DNA of 36,997 nt, from assembly GCF_020852195.1 (NCBI RefSeq), contig NZ_JADZBI010000107.1, forward strand, positions 1 through 36,997. The letters run 5' to 3'. A program made the translations under genes and the position numbers. Positions 8,243-18,633 of the stretch are shown here, piece after piece; the first letter of the stretch is position 1; every line of letters starts with the position of its first letter. The notes under the pieces were generated by a model that was given only the letters and a program-made list of their open reading frames with translations, did not search any database and had not been told where the DNA came from. Source of the stretch: Hyphomicrobium sp. (lineage in GTDB: Bacteria > Pseudomonadota > Alphaproteobacteria > Rhizobiales > Hyphomicrobiaceae).

Positions 8243-9556
8243 ATGACGAAAGCGGGAATGCTCGCCACGCTATCGATTGCGCTTCACATTATGCTAATCT
8301 CATCAGCGAAATCGACCGATTTGGGAAGAGGCTGCTGCGATGACGACGAGGAGCGTATTGCCGAGCTGGAGGCGAGCCTTGCTCGCAAGGAAAAACGCAA
8401 AGTGAGCCTTGCCGTGTCAGGCTTTGTCAATGAGGCTCTTTATTTTTGGGACGACTGCGTTGAAAGCAACGTCTACGTCGGCACGAGCACGCGGGAGCAG
8501 ACGCGCGTTCGCTTTGTCGGCGACGCCGAGATCAACAGCGACTGGAGCGCCGGCTACACGTTGGAGCTCGGTTCCTTCGGAGGCGACAGCCGCAACTTCA
8601 GCCAAGATGACGCCGCCGGCAGTCGCGCGAACAGCATCGCGACTCGGAAGTCGTCCTGGTTCTTGAAAAGCAAGACATTTGGCAAGTTGACCGTCGGCAG
8701 GGATGCGTCAGCCATGTTCCATCTCCTCGATGATGGGAATGGAACAAACGCTGCAACGTTTGCAGATCCCGAGACGAATATGCTGGCGCTCGGCGCATTT
8801 CGCGTCCGCGATTCGAACGGTAGCTTCATCGGCGCCACCAGCGCGGGCGGCTTCCTCCGCTGGATCGATCTCCTCAATGGTGCCGCCAACGATGTGGCGG
8901 GCCAGGACGGTCTACGTGAGCTCGTTCGTTACGACTCGCCCGAGCTCGCCGGATGCGCCGTCGCGTCGACCTGGGGTGGCGACGACATCTGGGCCATCGC
9001 GCTGTCCTATAAGGGCACGATCGGTGACTTCGACCTCACCGGTAGAGCCGGCTATTCAAGAGATACCGACGAGGGGGTCCGCTGCAGTCCCAAGCCGGCC
9101 TCGCTCGGCGAGGACTGCACATGGTGGGGCGTTGCCGGCACGATCCAGCACAGCCCAACGGGTCTCTTCGTCTACGGCGTCTACAGCGGGCAGGAGGATG
9201 GCTCGCGTAAGGCGGCGGGCTCTGCGGCGGACGCTTCGGACAGACTGTGGTTGATCGAGGGCGGGCTCGAGAAGAGGTGGTCCGACTTGGGAAAGACCAC
9301 GATTTACGGCCAGTACAGTCAAGCCAATGGCGGCTCGGTGATTGGCGTTGCGCTGCCGGACAGCAGCGGCGCCTTCATACAGAACTCCGAAGTCGCTTTT
9401 TTGGGCACCGGCATCGTCCAACGGATCGATGCGGCCGCCATGGATCTCTATCTGACCTACACACACGCAGGAGGTGATTTCAACGATAGCGTGGGAAACA
9501 GCATCGAACTCGAGGGCTTCGATGTCGTTGTTACCGGCGCGCGTCTCAAGTTCTAG
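8243..9556 (+). CDS. Alphaproteobacterial-type porin (Porin_2-like)
   Basis: Signal-like N-terminus, short coiled-coil ERIAELEASLARKEKRK, then SLAVSGFVNEALYFWDD and beta-barrel pattern ending VVVTGARLKF. GGAGG RBS upstream of ATG 8243. Confidence 0.85.
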   Translation: MTKAGMLATLSIALHIMLISSAKSTDLGRGCCDDDEERIAELEASLARKEKRKVSLAVSGFVNEALYFWDDCVESNVYVGTSTREQTRVRFVGDAEINSDWSAGYTLELGSFGGDSRNFSQDDAAGSRANSIATRKSSWFLKSKTFGKLTVGRDASAMFHLLDDGNGTNAATFADPETNMLALGAFRVRDSNGSFIGATSAGGFLRWIDLLNGAANDVAGQDGLRELVRYDSPELAGCAVASTWGGDDIWAIALSYKGTIGDFDLTGRAGYSRDTDEGVRCSPKPASLGEDCTWWGVAGTIQHSPTGLFVYGVYSGQEDGSRKAAGSAADASDRLWLIEGGLEKRWSDLGKTTIYGQYSQANGGSVIGVALPDSSGAFIQNSEVAFLGTGIVQRIDAAAMDLYLTYTHAGGDFNDSVGNSIELEGFDVVVTGARLKF

Positions 9557-9573
9557 CCGCAGGCCGCACGGAT

Positions 9574-9596
9574 CGGATCGCCGCGGCGGTGATCCG
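9574..9596 (+). terminator. Intergenic hairpin between porin and oxidoreductase (attenuator/mRNA-stabilising candidate)
   Basis: CGGATCGC-CGCGGCG-GTGATCCG 8-bp stem (one G-U), no strong T-run. Confidence 0.4.
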
Positions 9597-9625
9597 ACAA
9601 TAATTACGCAGATCGGAGTGCTCCC

Positions 9626-12085
9626 ATGGTCAAGAACCCGCACGACGTCTCGGGCGTCGAGAGTGAAAAGCGCCAGCCGGCGCGAAGCGACGAAACGGCG
9701 GTGCCGCGGGAGACGTTCGACCAGAAACCCCGGATGGAAACTCGGCCGTTCAACGACGACGAGACAACGCGATCGGCGAAGGCGAGCAAGCGGCACGTTG
9801 AGGGCGTCGAGACCTACACGGGACCTGCCGGCGGCTGGGGTGCCCTCAAGGCCGTCGCACGAGCGCTCAGCAACGAGATGTCCGTCTCGGTACCGCGCGA
9901 GATGAAGGGGCTGCTGACCCTGAACCAGCCGACCGGATTCGACTGTCCCGGCTGCGCATGGCCGGATCCGCGGCATACCTCATCGTTCGAGTTCTGCGAG
10001 AACGGTGCCAAGGCTGTCGCATGGGAGGCGACCAGCAAGCGTACCACACCGGAGTTTTTCGCAACCCATACCGTCTCGGAGCTGTGGACTTGGTCGGATC
10101 TCGCGCTGGAAGGCGAAGGCCGTCTGACACATCCGCTGGCCTATGATGCCGCGACTGACACCTATCGCCCGATCGCATGGGAGGACGCCTTTCGGCGCAT
10201 CGGCGAGGCGCTGCGCGCCCTGCCCGATCCGAACATGGCCGAATTCTACACCTCGGGCCGGACGTCGAACGAGGCAGCGTTCCTCTACCAGCTCTTTGTG
10301 CGCGAGTACGGAACCAACAACTTCCCCGACTGCTCCAACATGTGCCACGAGGCGACGAGCGTCGGGCTGCCGGAGTCGATCGGGGTCGGGAAGGGGACGG
10401 TCACGCTCGAGGATTTCGACCATGCCGATGCGATCTTCTGCATCGGCCACAACCCCGGCACCAATCACCCGCGCATGCTCGGCACTCTGCGCGAAGCGTC
10501 CCGGAGGGGCTGCAAGATCGTGGTGTTCAACCCCTTGCGCGAGCGGGGGCTCGAGCGTTTCCAGAACCCGCAGAACCCGTTCGAAATGGCGACGCTCGGC
10601 TCCACGCCGATCGCGTCATCTTACTACCAGGTCGCGATCGGCGGCGACATGGCCGTTCTCAAGGGAATGATGAAGCACCTGATCGCGTTGGATCGTGCCC
10701 AGACGGCAGCGGACAACCCGGGTGTCCTCGATCGCGCGTTCATCGCCGAAAACACGAACGGCTTCGATGCACTTGTGGCCGACATCGACACGTTGGACTG
10801 GTCGCAGATTGAACGATACGCAGGCCTGTCGCGTGCCGATATCGAAGCGGCGGCACAGGCATACGCCGAGGCCGAGCGCGTGATCGTGTGCTACGGCATG
10901 GGAGTAACGCAGCACCGTCATGGGACGTCTAACGTCCACCAGATCGCCAACCTGCTTTTGATGCGCGGTAACATCGGCAGGGAGGGCGCCGGCATCTGTC
11001 CGTTGCGTGGACATTCGAATGTCCAGGGCGACCGTACGGTCGGCATCACGGAGATCCCGTCGGATGAGCTGCTCGATAACCTCGAGCGTGCATTTCCCAT
11101 CAAGGCACCGCGCCATAAGGGCCACAATGCAGTCGAAGCCATTGAAGCGATCAGCAAGGGTCACGCAAAGGCCCTGATCTCCCTTGGTGGTAACCTGGCC
11201 GTGGCGATGCCCGATCCGGATGTCACGTTTCCGGCCATGCGACAGCTGGATCTCGCGGTTCACATCGCGACGAAATTGAACAGATCGCACCTTCTCCTCG
11301 CCAAGCAGAGCTTCATCCTGCCGTGTCTCGGACGAACCGAGCTCGATATCCAGGAAACGGGACGACAGAGCGTGACAGTGGAAGATTCCATGTCCATGGT
11401 GCATGCATCCTCCGGCGGGCTCAAGCCTGCGTCGGAACACCTAAAGTCAGAGCCTGCGATCGTCGCTGAGCTCGCATTGGCCACGTTGCCGAACACCCGG
11501 GTACCTTGGCGCGAGCTGGTCGCCGACTACAGTCGCATTCGCGACAAGATCGAGGCCGTGTTTCCGGACTTTCACGACTTCAACCAGCGCGTGGCGCGTC
11601 GGGGAGGATTTCGACTGACCGTGCCAGCGTCGAAGCGCGTCTGGAAAACCAGATCCGGCAAGGCCGAGTTCATCGTTGCGCCGGGACTGGAGGAAGACCC
11701 GAGATGCAATCAATCCGGTGCTCTTATCCTCGCGACCGTGCGTAGCCACGACCAATACAATACGACGATCTATACTCTGGACGACCGTTATCGGGGCATC
11801 ACGGGACGGCGCGACATCCTCTTTATGAATGTGGGGGATCTGGCTGCCCGCGGGCTGCGGCACGGTGATGTGGTCGACGTCGAGACGGTCTGCAACGAGG
11901 GTGATGCTTCGCGCACATTGTCCGGATTGACGGTCGTCGCGTTCGATATCGCCGCCGGCTCGGTCGCCGCATACTATCCGGAAGCGAACAACTTGATCGC
12001 CATCGATCAGTACGACCGCCGGAGCGGCACGCCGTCCTATAAATCCGTGCCCGTTTCCGTAAGACGCGCGGCTCGGCCCATCTGA
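9626..12085 (+). CDS. FdhF/YdeP family molybdopterin-dependent oxidoreductase
   Basis: TYTGPAGGWGALKAVARA, FDCPGCAWPDP, AEFYTSGRTSNEAAFLYQLFVREYGTNNFPDCSNMCHEATSVGL, GRTELDIQETGRQSVTVEDSMSMVHASSG are hallmarks of the YdeP-like branch. Confidence 0.92.
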   Translation: MVKNPHDVSGVESEKRQPARSDETAVPRETFDQKPRMETRPFNDDETTRSAKASKRHVEGVETYTGPAGGWGALKAVARALSNEMSVSVPREMKGLLTLNQPTGFDCPGCAWPDPRHTSSFEFCENGAKAVAWEATSKRTTPEFFATHTVSELWTWSDLALEGEGRLTHPLAYDAATDTYRPIAWEDAFRRIGEALRALPDPNMAEFYTSGRTSNEAAFLYQLFVREYGTNNFPDCSNMCHEATSVGLPESIGVGKGTVTLEDFDHADAIFCIGHNPGTNHPRMLGTLREASRRGCKIVVFNPLRERGLERFQNPQNPFEMATLGSTPIASSYYQVAIGGDMAVLKGMMKHLIALDRAQTAADNPGVLDRAFIAENTNGFDALVADIDTLDWSQIERYAGLSRADIEAAAQAYAEAERVIVCYGMGVTQHRHGTSNVHQIANLLLMRGNIGREGAGICPLRGHSNVQGDRTVGITEIPSDELLDNLERAFPIKAPRHKGHNAVEAIEAISKGHAKALISLGGNLAVAMPDPDVTFPAMRQLDLAVHIATKLNRSHLLLAKQSFILPCLGRTELDIQETGRQSVTVEDSMSMVHASSGGLKPASEHLKSEPAIVAELALATLPNTRVPWRELVADYSRIRDKIEAVFPDFHDFNQRVARRGGFRLTVPASKRVWKTRSGKAEFIVAPGLEEDPRCNQSGALILATVRSHDQYNTTIYTLDDRYRGITGRRDILFMNVGDLAARGLRHGDVVDVETVCNEGDASRTLSGLTVVAFDIAAGSVAAYYPEANNLIAIDQYDRRSGTPSYKSVPVSVRRAARPI

Positions 12086-12206
12086 ACGATGCGGGAGGCG
12101 CCGCCATCGCTGAGGCAACAAAGTAAAGTGCTATGCAGAGGGAAACGCGCGAGGGACAGCAACGGCCATAGCATCGCTATGATGCATCGCTCGTACGCCA
12201 AACATC

Positions 12207-12860
12207 CTAGGTCTGCTTCGCACCATCGTTCAGGATGACGGCCAACGGATTGAGCGTCGGCGCCTCAACAAGCTTCAAGGTATTCGTGTCGTGATGATTG
12301 AAGGGCTGGTCGCGGCCTTTGACCAGAAGCTCGGTTGCGATGTCGTACGTCCAGCTTCCGTCATCGTTGAAGGTTATGTCGCAGCGGTAGCTGGTCGTGC
12401 GGAAGGCTTCGTCCAGGAACTCGTTCGAGCAGATCCCATAACGCGTATCGCCCCGCTTCGCCGTGACGGAGATTGTCTTTTCATCTGGCTTCGCTAGGCC
12501 GGATGCGAGCAGGACCTGACCTCGTGGAATTGTCACACTCTGCAGGATCAGGCCGGTCTTAGGCTCCCAAAGCCAATAGCCCACCTGATCGTGAAACGTG
12601 ATTTTCTCCTCGGGCGTGTTGATGTGGATGTGATAGCGCAATCCATAGAAGAGTTGGGGACCGTTGGTCTGCGGATCGATCGGATCCATCCGGATGTGCT
12701 CCCGAAAAACGCGGCGTTCCGGACCTTGGGCTTTGGGGTTGATGTCCACGCCCTTGTCGGCCTGCCAAACACCGGCCAGGCGGCGCAGTGGCCCAAGGTT
12801 GGCCAAGTCGTTCGGAGAGACGTCGGGTTCGGTAAAGATGTCGGCGGGAATGGGCAGCAT
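12207..12860 (-). CDS. FABP-like/nitrobindin-type heme-binding beta-barrel protein
   Basis: LGPLRRLAGVWQADKGVDINPKAQGPERRVFREHIRMDPIDPQTNGPQLFYGLRYH resembles the heme-binding beta-barrel family. Confidence 0.7.
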   Translation of the reverse strand: MLPIPADIFTEPDVSPNDLANLGPLRRLAGVWQADKGVDINPKAQGPERRVFREHIRMDPIDPQTNGPQLFYGLRYHIHINTPEEKITFHDQVGYWLWEPKTGLILQSVTIPRGQVLLASGLAKPDEKTISVTAKRGDTRYGICSNEFLDEAFRTTSYRCDITFNDDGSWTYDIATELLVKGRDQPFNHHDTNTLKLVEAPTLNPLAVILNDGAKQT

Positions 12861-13272
12861 GGGATGAACCTTGTGTGAGAGGGCGATCGGGTTCTATCGA
12901 TCTGCATCGACCGCCGGCGGCGGCTCAGTTCGCTGCACGTAAAGACGGAAGTCCATCGTATCGATTAATGTAGCCGCTACCCGTTCGTTGCAAAGTATCG
13001 GCAGCTATGCCGCCAATTGCAGACCAGCTCAACACATCATCACATTGAGCTTCTCGATCATGCCGCGATGTCCGCTTCTGGGACGCACCAACGATCAAGT
13101 CCGACGTGATGGCTTGACGTCGCTGAGGTTCGAAAGCCGCCATCACGCCGTTGACGTTCAGGGCCATAGGCTTTCCGTTCCGATCCGGACGAGATTGCAA
13201 TCAGCTATCAACGCAGACATGTGTCTCAATTCACGCTCTCAGGTGGCGAATTGCGGTGGATCTCGTTCCGCT

Positions 13273-14793
13273 TCAAGGATTCGCACCAAGGCGCTTGAGG
13301 GCTTCGGTGCTCTCGGCAAGGTTTGCGTCAAGGGTCAGCGCCTTGCGGAAGTCGGCGATCGCTTGCTCTTTTCGTCCCAGCTTCTCGAGGCTCAAGCCAC
13401 GCGCTTGATGGACGAGGGCGAGGCCGGGCCGCAGTTCCAAGGCCTTGCTGTAGTTGGTTACGGCGTCTTCGTGCTTGCCGGTCTTTTTGGCGACTTCACC
13501 CAGGCCTGCGAAGGGAGAGGCGTCGTTCGGAATAACCTGCTTCAGTCGTTCGTAGCCGGCTTTGGCTTCCTCAAATCGGCCAAGCTCCAGCTTCGAAGTT
13601 GCGCTCCCGTAAAGGGCGTCTATGTTGTCGGGCAGTTGCTTGAGTGTGGCTTCGAAGTCGGCAATGGCGAGCTCATGCTTCTTGAGCGCTGCATACTTTT
13701 CACCCCGCCGCGTATAGAAATTCGCTAACCCTCCGGTGGCTCCGGATATTTCGATCGCGCGCGTATAATCGGCGATGGAGCCTTCATAGTCACCTTTGAG
13801 GCCGCGCATGTAGCCGCGGAACTCATGCGGCGCCGTCAACCCTCTGCCCCCCGCACCCTCGATCACGGCCGTGCATACCGCGATGCCATCGTCAGCCTTG
13901 GCGTGCTGGCCCTTCAGCACGGTTTCCATCGCCACGTTGCAACTTTCTCGGTTTTCGGAAAGCCGCGCCAAGGCGGCCGCCTCATCCTTCCTGCCGGCCG
14001 CTTCCAGCGCTTTGATAAGCTGTCGTTCAGCGTTGATGTTGCCTCCCGCCGAGTCGAGCCATTTCTGCGAGAACTCGAGGGAACGCGTGTAGTCTTTATC
14101 CGCAAGGGAAGTGATTGCCAGCACAGCGAGCGCCTGGGCATTCTTGGGTTCCTCCTTGTGGGAAGCCTCGGCATCGGCAACGGCCTCTTTCTTCCGCCCT
14201 AGGAAGTGTTGATAGAGTGCGCGCTTCCCAAGGGCCTCTGGATCGCCCGGATCGAAGTCGAGACACTCGGTGAGATCCTTGATGGCGCTTTCGATCCCCG
14301 GTCTGTCCGCATCGCCCGTAAGGGCGAATTCCGTCACGGTGCCTGCGGCTTTCTGAAATCTTTCGTCGGCACGCTCCACCAGGGTCTCGCAAGCCTCAGT
14401 GATCACTAGAGCCGCCGCGAGATCGCCGTCCGATTGCTTGTCATAGAAGGCTATCAGGGTCTTGAACGTCTTGATGGCCTGGTCAACGTCTCCGCGAGAA
14501 AGGTAGGCGTCCGCCTTGCCAAGGAGGCAGTTCTCGTCGTCAGGCTTGAGCTCCACGCATGCATTGAAGTCGTCAAGGGCAGCCTCGTGTTGCCCCAGCT
14601 GCAAGTAGGCGTCGCCCCGTCTGCTGAAGAGAACCGCCTTGTTCTTCTTGTTGAACTTCATCGTCTTGAGCGCCGCCGTGCACCCGGTGACCTGGCGCTC
14701 CTTGTCGTTTGAATTGCAATCCTCGAGAGGGCCGGCGCCGGCCGTTGTGGCCAACAACAAAGATGCACAGAACGCGATTACGGTGCTCTTCAT
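13273..14793 (-). CDS. Secreted tetratricopeptide-repeat protein
   Basis: Signal peptide MKSTVIAFCASLLLATTAGAGPLED; repeated TPR motifs (AVLFSRRGDAYLQLGQHEAALDDFNACVELKPD etc.). Confidence 0.85.
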   Translation of the reverse strand: MKSTVIAFCASLLLATTAGAGPLEDCNSNDKERQVTGCTAALKTMKFNKKNKAVLFSRRGDAYLQLGQHEAALDDFNACVELKPDDENCLLGKADAYLSRGDVDQAIKTFKTLIAFYDKQSDGDLAAALVITEACETLVERADERFQKAAGTVTEFALTGDADRPGIESAIKDLTECLDFDPGDPEALGKRALYQHFLGRKKEAVADAEASHKEEPKNAQALAVLAITSLADKDYTRSLEFSQKWLDSAGGNINAERQLIKALEAAGRKDEAAALARLSENRESCNVAMETVLKGQHAKADDGIAVCTAVIEGAGGRGLTAPHEFRGYMRGLKGDYEGSIADYTRAIEISGATGGLANFYTRRGEKYAALKKHELAIADFEATLKQLPDNIDALYGSATSKLELGRFEEAKAGYERLKQVIPNDASPFAGLGEVAKKTGKHEDAVTNYSKALELRPGLALVHQARGLSLEKLGRKEQAIADFRKALTLDANLAESTEALKRLGANP

Positions 14794-15134
14794 GCGCCCC
14801 ATCTCCAACGTACAGGCCGCGTCATGTGAACTGATGACCAAGCCTCTATCGTCGCATTTCGACCGTAGTATAACAAGTTGCAACCGACTACGGCATCTCC
14901 CGGCGATTCCGCTTAGAGACAGTCGCCATTACCCGTGTGCTTTGCGCTCAGTTTGATCAAATGCTCCGCAGTCTCAAGAAGCCGGTTCCCGAAGTCCTCT
15001 TAGGGTCATGAGCACGCGACAGCTGTTCTGCAATTTGGACCGCTGTACACCAATATGCAGACGCGTATGGAGATCTCGTCTGGAACACCGATCATTCCAT
15101 CGTACACTTCCGCTGATGGGACACTGCGATTGAG

Positions 15135-15156
15135 CGTCCACCGCAAGCGGTGGACG
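15135..15156. repeat. Perfect inverted repeat/hairpin
   Basis: CGTCCACCGC-AA-GCGGTGGACG, 10-bp arms. Confidence 0.7.
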
Positions 15157-15407
15157 AACGGGTGAGCCTTATGCACCGCCCGCGCTGGCCTCACGATTGG
15201 TGAAGGCCGGTGTGGACAGGCACCATTGGCGGTACCGATCATGTTGAGAAGGAATGGCTTGGTCGGGAGCTGACGTTGTTTGCGGGCCACAGTCCGCCGC
15301 ACGGATGTCTTTTCCGGCCGGCGCATCACCCGGAAGGGTGAAGTCAAAGAAGCCCCGATGTGATCCATTGCGGCCCATGCGTTGAGAGTGGCGTTGTGGG
15401 TGTGCGT

Positions 15408-18128
15408 ATGTCTCAGTCTGCCCGGATGTTGGCGCCGGCAATCGTCATTGCCGATCAGGGTCGAAACTCGCCGCCCAAACGCGCAGCAGAGCGGATCCGC
15501 CACTGGCGCTCTCTGCTTCTCGGCATCGTTGCGGGATGTGCCCTCCTGGCTTGCGAAGGCAGGCCGGCTCAAGCCGCATGCGCGGACAACGGCGCCGGGA
15601 CGCTGACGTGCACTGGCGCAATTGCGGGCGACTCTGTGCCAGGCGTCGTCAACGGGGGCATCTCGGTCCCCGCCGGCATTTCGACGCTCAACGTGAACAG
15701 TCTGACGGCGAACATCGCGCCTAGCTCTGCCGGCACTGCCGGCATCCTTTTCGACACGACCGGGGACATCATTATCAATAGCAACACCACGCCTTGGGCG
15801 ATCATGGCGACGGGCGGGGGATTCAATGCGAGTGGAATCTTCGCCCGTACGACCGCCGGCACCCTCACGATCGACAGCACCGGCAATATCAGCTCGCGGG
15901 ATGGTTTGGGAATACACGCCGAAGTCCAAGGGGACGGAGCCCTTAAGATCGAAAGCAACGGCGTCCTCGAGTCCGACGGCGAAGCGATACGGGCGACCGG
16001 TCAAGGAAACGGCGATGTTACCGTCCTGACCACGGGTGACATCACATCGCACGGCTATTTCGGCATCATCGCGGAGAGCGATGGAACTGGAAAGGTCGTG
16101 GTGGAGAGCGACGGGTCGATAACGGCGGCGCAGAGCGGCATCACCGCCAGCTCGATCAGCGGCGAGGTTCAGGTCCAGAATACCGGCAACGTCACCGCGG
16201 GGGGCGCCTACGGCCTCTATGGCGCTAGCGATGCGAATGTCTCGATTACGAACAACGGGAACGTCCAGAGTCAGTACATCGGAATTTTCGCCCAGTCGTT
16301 CGCCGGAGAAACGACCGTCATCAGCACCGGCGATGTGACTTCACTCGGCGGCGGCGTGGGATCCGACCCCACGGGGATCACCGCATATTCTACGACCAGC
16401 GCCAACGTCACGGTGCTCGGCGGCAACGTCTACGGCGCCATAGTCGGCGTCAATCTCTCAAGCTTCGATCCCGCGTCCGTCAACATGCTCACCAACTACG
16501 GCTCCATTTCGGGCGGCGTACAGGCGGTCCGAAGCGGCCCCGGCACCGAAACCGTGGACAACTACGGCGTCATCAGCGGCGACGTTGCCCTCACGACCGG
16601 CGGCGAAAGCGATGTCTTCAACAACAAAGCCAGTGCATTTTTCAATTCGGGCGAGCATGTGCACGCCAACAGCGTGGTCAACGAGGGCACGCTGTCGCCT
16701 GGCGGGGCAGGGACGGTCCTCACGACTGAGCTCGTCGGCACCCTTGTTCAAACCAATACCGGCACGTTCCAAGTCGACATCGCCGGTGCCACGGCCGATC
16801 GCACCAACGTCATCGGCGCGGCGAGCTTTGCCGGTCTCGTTCTGCCCAACGTGATCAGCACTACCGGCTCTTCAGGATCCGCCGTGATCGCGACAAGCGT
16901 ACTCTCGCTTACGAGCACGGCGACAGTGAACGACACGGCGGCTTACGATTTCAGCTTGTCCGTCCTCGACGGCGACAAGCTGCTTCTCGAGTGGCAAGTC
17001 ATCAGCCTTCTCGCGCTCCTGAACGATCCACTGACGCCGAACCAGGAAGCCACGGCAATCTATCTCGATGCTCTTCGGCAAGGAGGCCCCTCCGCGGCAC
17101 TGCAGGCCCTCCTCGACGCCGTCATCGGGCGACCCAATGAGGCCGCGATCCGCGCCGCCCTCGACCGCCTCAATCCCGAGCACTACTTGGCACACGTCAA
17201 CGGTACACTGCTGTCGAGCCTCTTCTTCTTAAACAGCGCCCTCAGCTGCCCGAAGGCGGATGGCGGGCCCGGGCTTGTCGCCGAGGGCCAATGCTATTGG
17301 GCGAAGGTCGGGGCGCGTACCAGCGATTGGAACAGGACGTGGCAGAACATCGGCGGCAGCGAGGAGGCCTACAACTTCTCAGCGGGCGTCCAGGTGGCGC
17401 TCGCCGATTCGTGGCGCCTCGGCTTCGCCGCCTCGTATGAGCGCAGCGACACGAGCACGAACAATGGCGCCTCGACCGACGGCGACCGGGCGGAGGCGGC
17501 CATTGTCGTCAAGAACAACTGGGGCGCCACAAGCTTTGCCGCGGCCGCCTTCGCCGGCCGCGGCTGGTTCTCGACCAAGCGAGATATCGGCCTTGCTGGG
17601 CTTGGTGTTGCGGTTGGCGACCATGATATCGCGTTCGGCGGCTTGCATACGCGGCTCAGCCACGTTCTGGCTCAGGGCCGTGCCTATGACGGCACCTGGT
17701 ACGTGAAGCCGATGCTCGACTTGAATGCGACATATCTCGAGTACGGAGACTTCAACGAAACCGGCGCCGGCGCGGCGAACCTTTCCGTTCGCGGCGAGAG
17801 CGATTGGGTCTTCAGTGCGAGCCCGGCGCTTGAGATCGGCGGGGAGTGGCGCGGTGTAGATGGGTCCGTAACGCGGCCTTACGTCCGGATCGGCGGGACG
17901 TTCTTTAACGATACCGACTTCTCCTTGACCTCGAGCTTCATTGCGGCGCCGGCCGGCGTCACGCCCTTCACGGTCAGCTCGAAGTTCGATGATGCCCATC
18001 TCGACGTGAGCGCGGGCGTCGACGTGTTGAATGTCGGTGGCATCGACCTCAAGCTCAACTACGATGGACGCTTTGCGGAGGACAGCGAGACGCACTCGGG
18101 CGGGATCAAGGTTGGAGTGAAGTACTGA
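15408..18128 (+). CDS. Autotransporter with beta-helical passenger and C-terminal beta-barrel
   Basis: Repetitive passenger (GDITSHGYFGIIAESDG..., GNVTAGGAYGLYGASD...), linker, and C-terminal barrel region CYWAKVGARTSDWNRTWQNIGGSEEAYNFSAGVQVALADSWRLGFAASYE... ending SGGIKVGVKY. Confidence 0.88.
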   Translation: MSQSARMLAPAIVIADQGRNSPPKRAAERIRHWRSLLLGIVAGCALLACEGRPAQAACADNGAGTLTCTGAIAGDSVPGVVNGGISVPAGISTLNVNSLTANIAPSSAGTAGILFDTTGDIIINSNTTPWAIMATGGGFNASGIFARTTAGTLTIDSTGNISSRDGLGIHAEVQGDGALKIESNGVLESDGEAIRATGQGNGDVTVLTTGDITSHGYFGIIAESDGTGKVVVESDGSITAAQSGITASSISGEVQVQNTGNVTAGGAYGLYGASDANVSITNNGNVQSQYIGIFAQSFAGETTVISTGDVTSLGGGVGSDPTGITAYSTTSANVTVLGGNVYGAIVGVNLSSFDPASVNMLTNYGSISGGVQAVRSGPGTETVDNYGVISGDVALTTGGESDVFNNKASAFFNSGEHVHANSVVNEGTLSPGGAGTVLTTELVGTLVQTNTGTFQVDIAGATADRTNVIGAASFAGLVLPNVISTTGSSGSAVIATSVLSLTSTATVNDTAAYDFSLSVLDGDKLLLEWQVISLLALLNDPLTPNQEATAIYLDALRQGGPSAALQALLDAVIGRPNEAAIRAALDRLNPEHYLAHVNGTLLSSLFFLNSALSCPKADGGPGLVAEGQCYWAKVGARTSDWNRTWQNIGGSEEAYNFSAGVQVALADSWRLGFAASYERSDTSTNNGASTDGDRAEAAIVVKNNWGATSFAAAAFAGRGWFSTKRDIGLAGLGVAVGDHDIAFGGLHTRLSHVLAQGRAYDGTWYVKPMLDLNATYLEYGDFNETGAGAANLSVRGESDWVFSASPALEIGGEWRGVDGSVTRPYVRIGGTFFNDTDFSLTSSFIAAPAGVTPFTVSSKFDDAHLDVSAGVDVLNVGGIDLKLNYDGRFAEDSETHSGGIKVGVKY

Positions 18129-18633
18129 CGGTGCGCCACTTCTTGAGCGCGGGGCCGACAGCGCATTGGCTTCCGACGTGTTCGGATCATCAAACCAAAT
18201 CGTCCCGGCCAATCTTCAAACGCACGCAGACCCCGTGCGGTGGCCGTGCGCTCACATTCGGAAGAGAGTCTTGTGGCCGCAACACGCTCCCGCCAATCAG
18301 GAGTAGGGTTCGCGCCTTGCCCTGCACAAGCGCACGATTTCGCGCATCAAAGAAGTCGACTCTAACCACGGCCCCCCAAGACGTCCGCTTAGCATCGAAA
18401 AGCGGAGCTGCTCCGGGAGGGTAGTTAGCGCGGTCCTTTATCATGACAAATGTCCGCTAGTGGGACCGATCGCCACTTCTTCGAGTTACCCTATCCCGTA
18501 GCCGATGCAGTTGGGGCCCACAGCAGCAAACGTCCGCGACAGCCTCGTTTATGTCTGCTTTTGTGTGCGTGGGCTAAGCTAAAGACGAGCGTCAGTTGAC
18601 GCATCGGCGAGGTTGCATGGATTGTTGCTGCCG

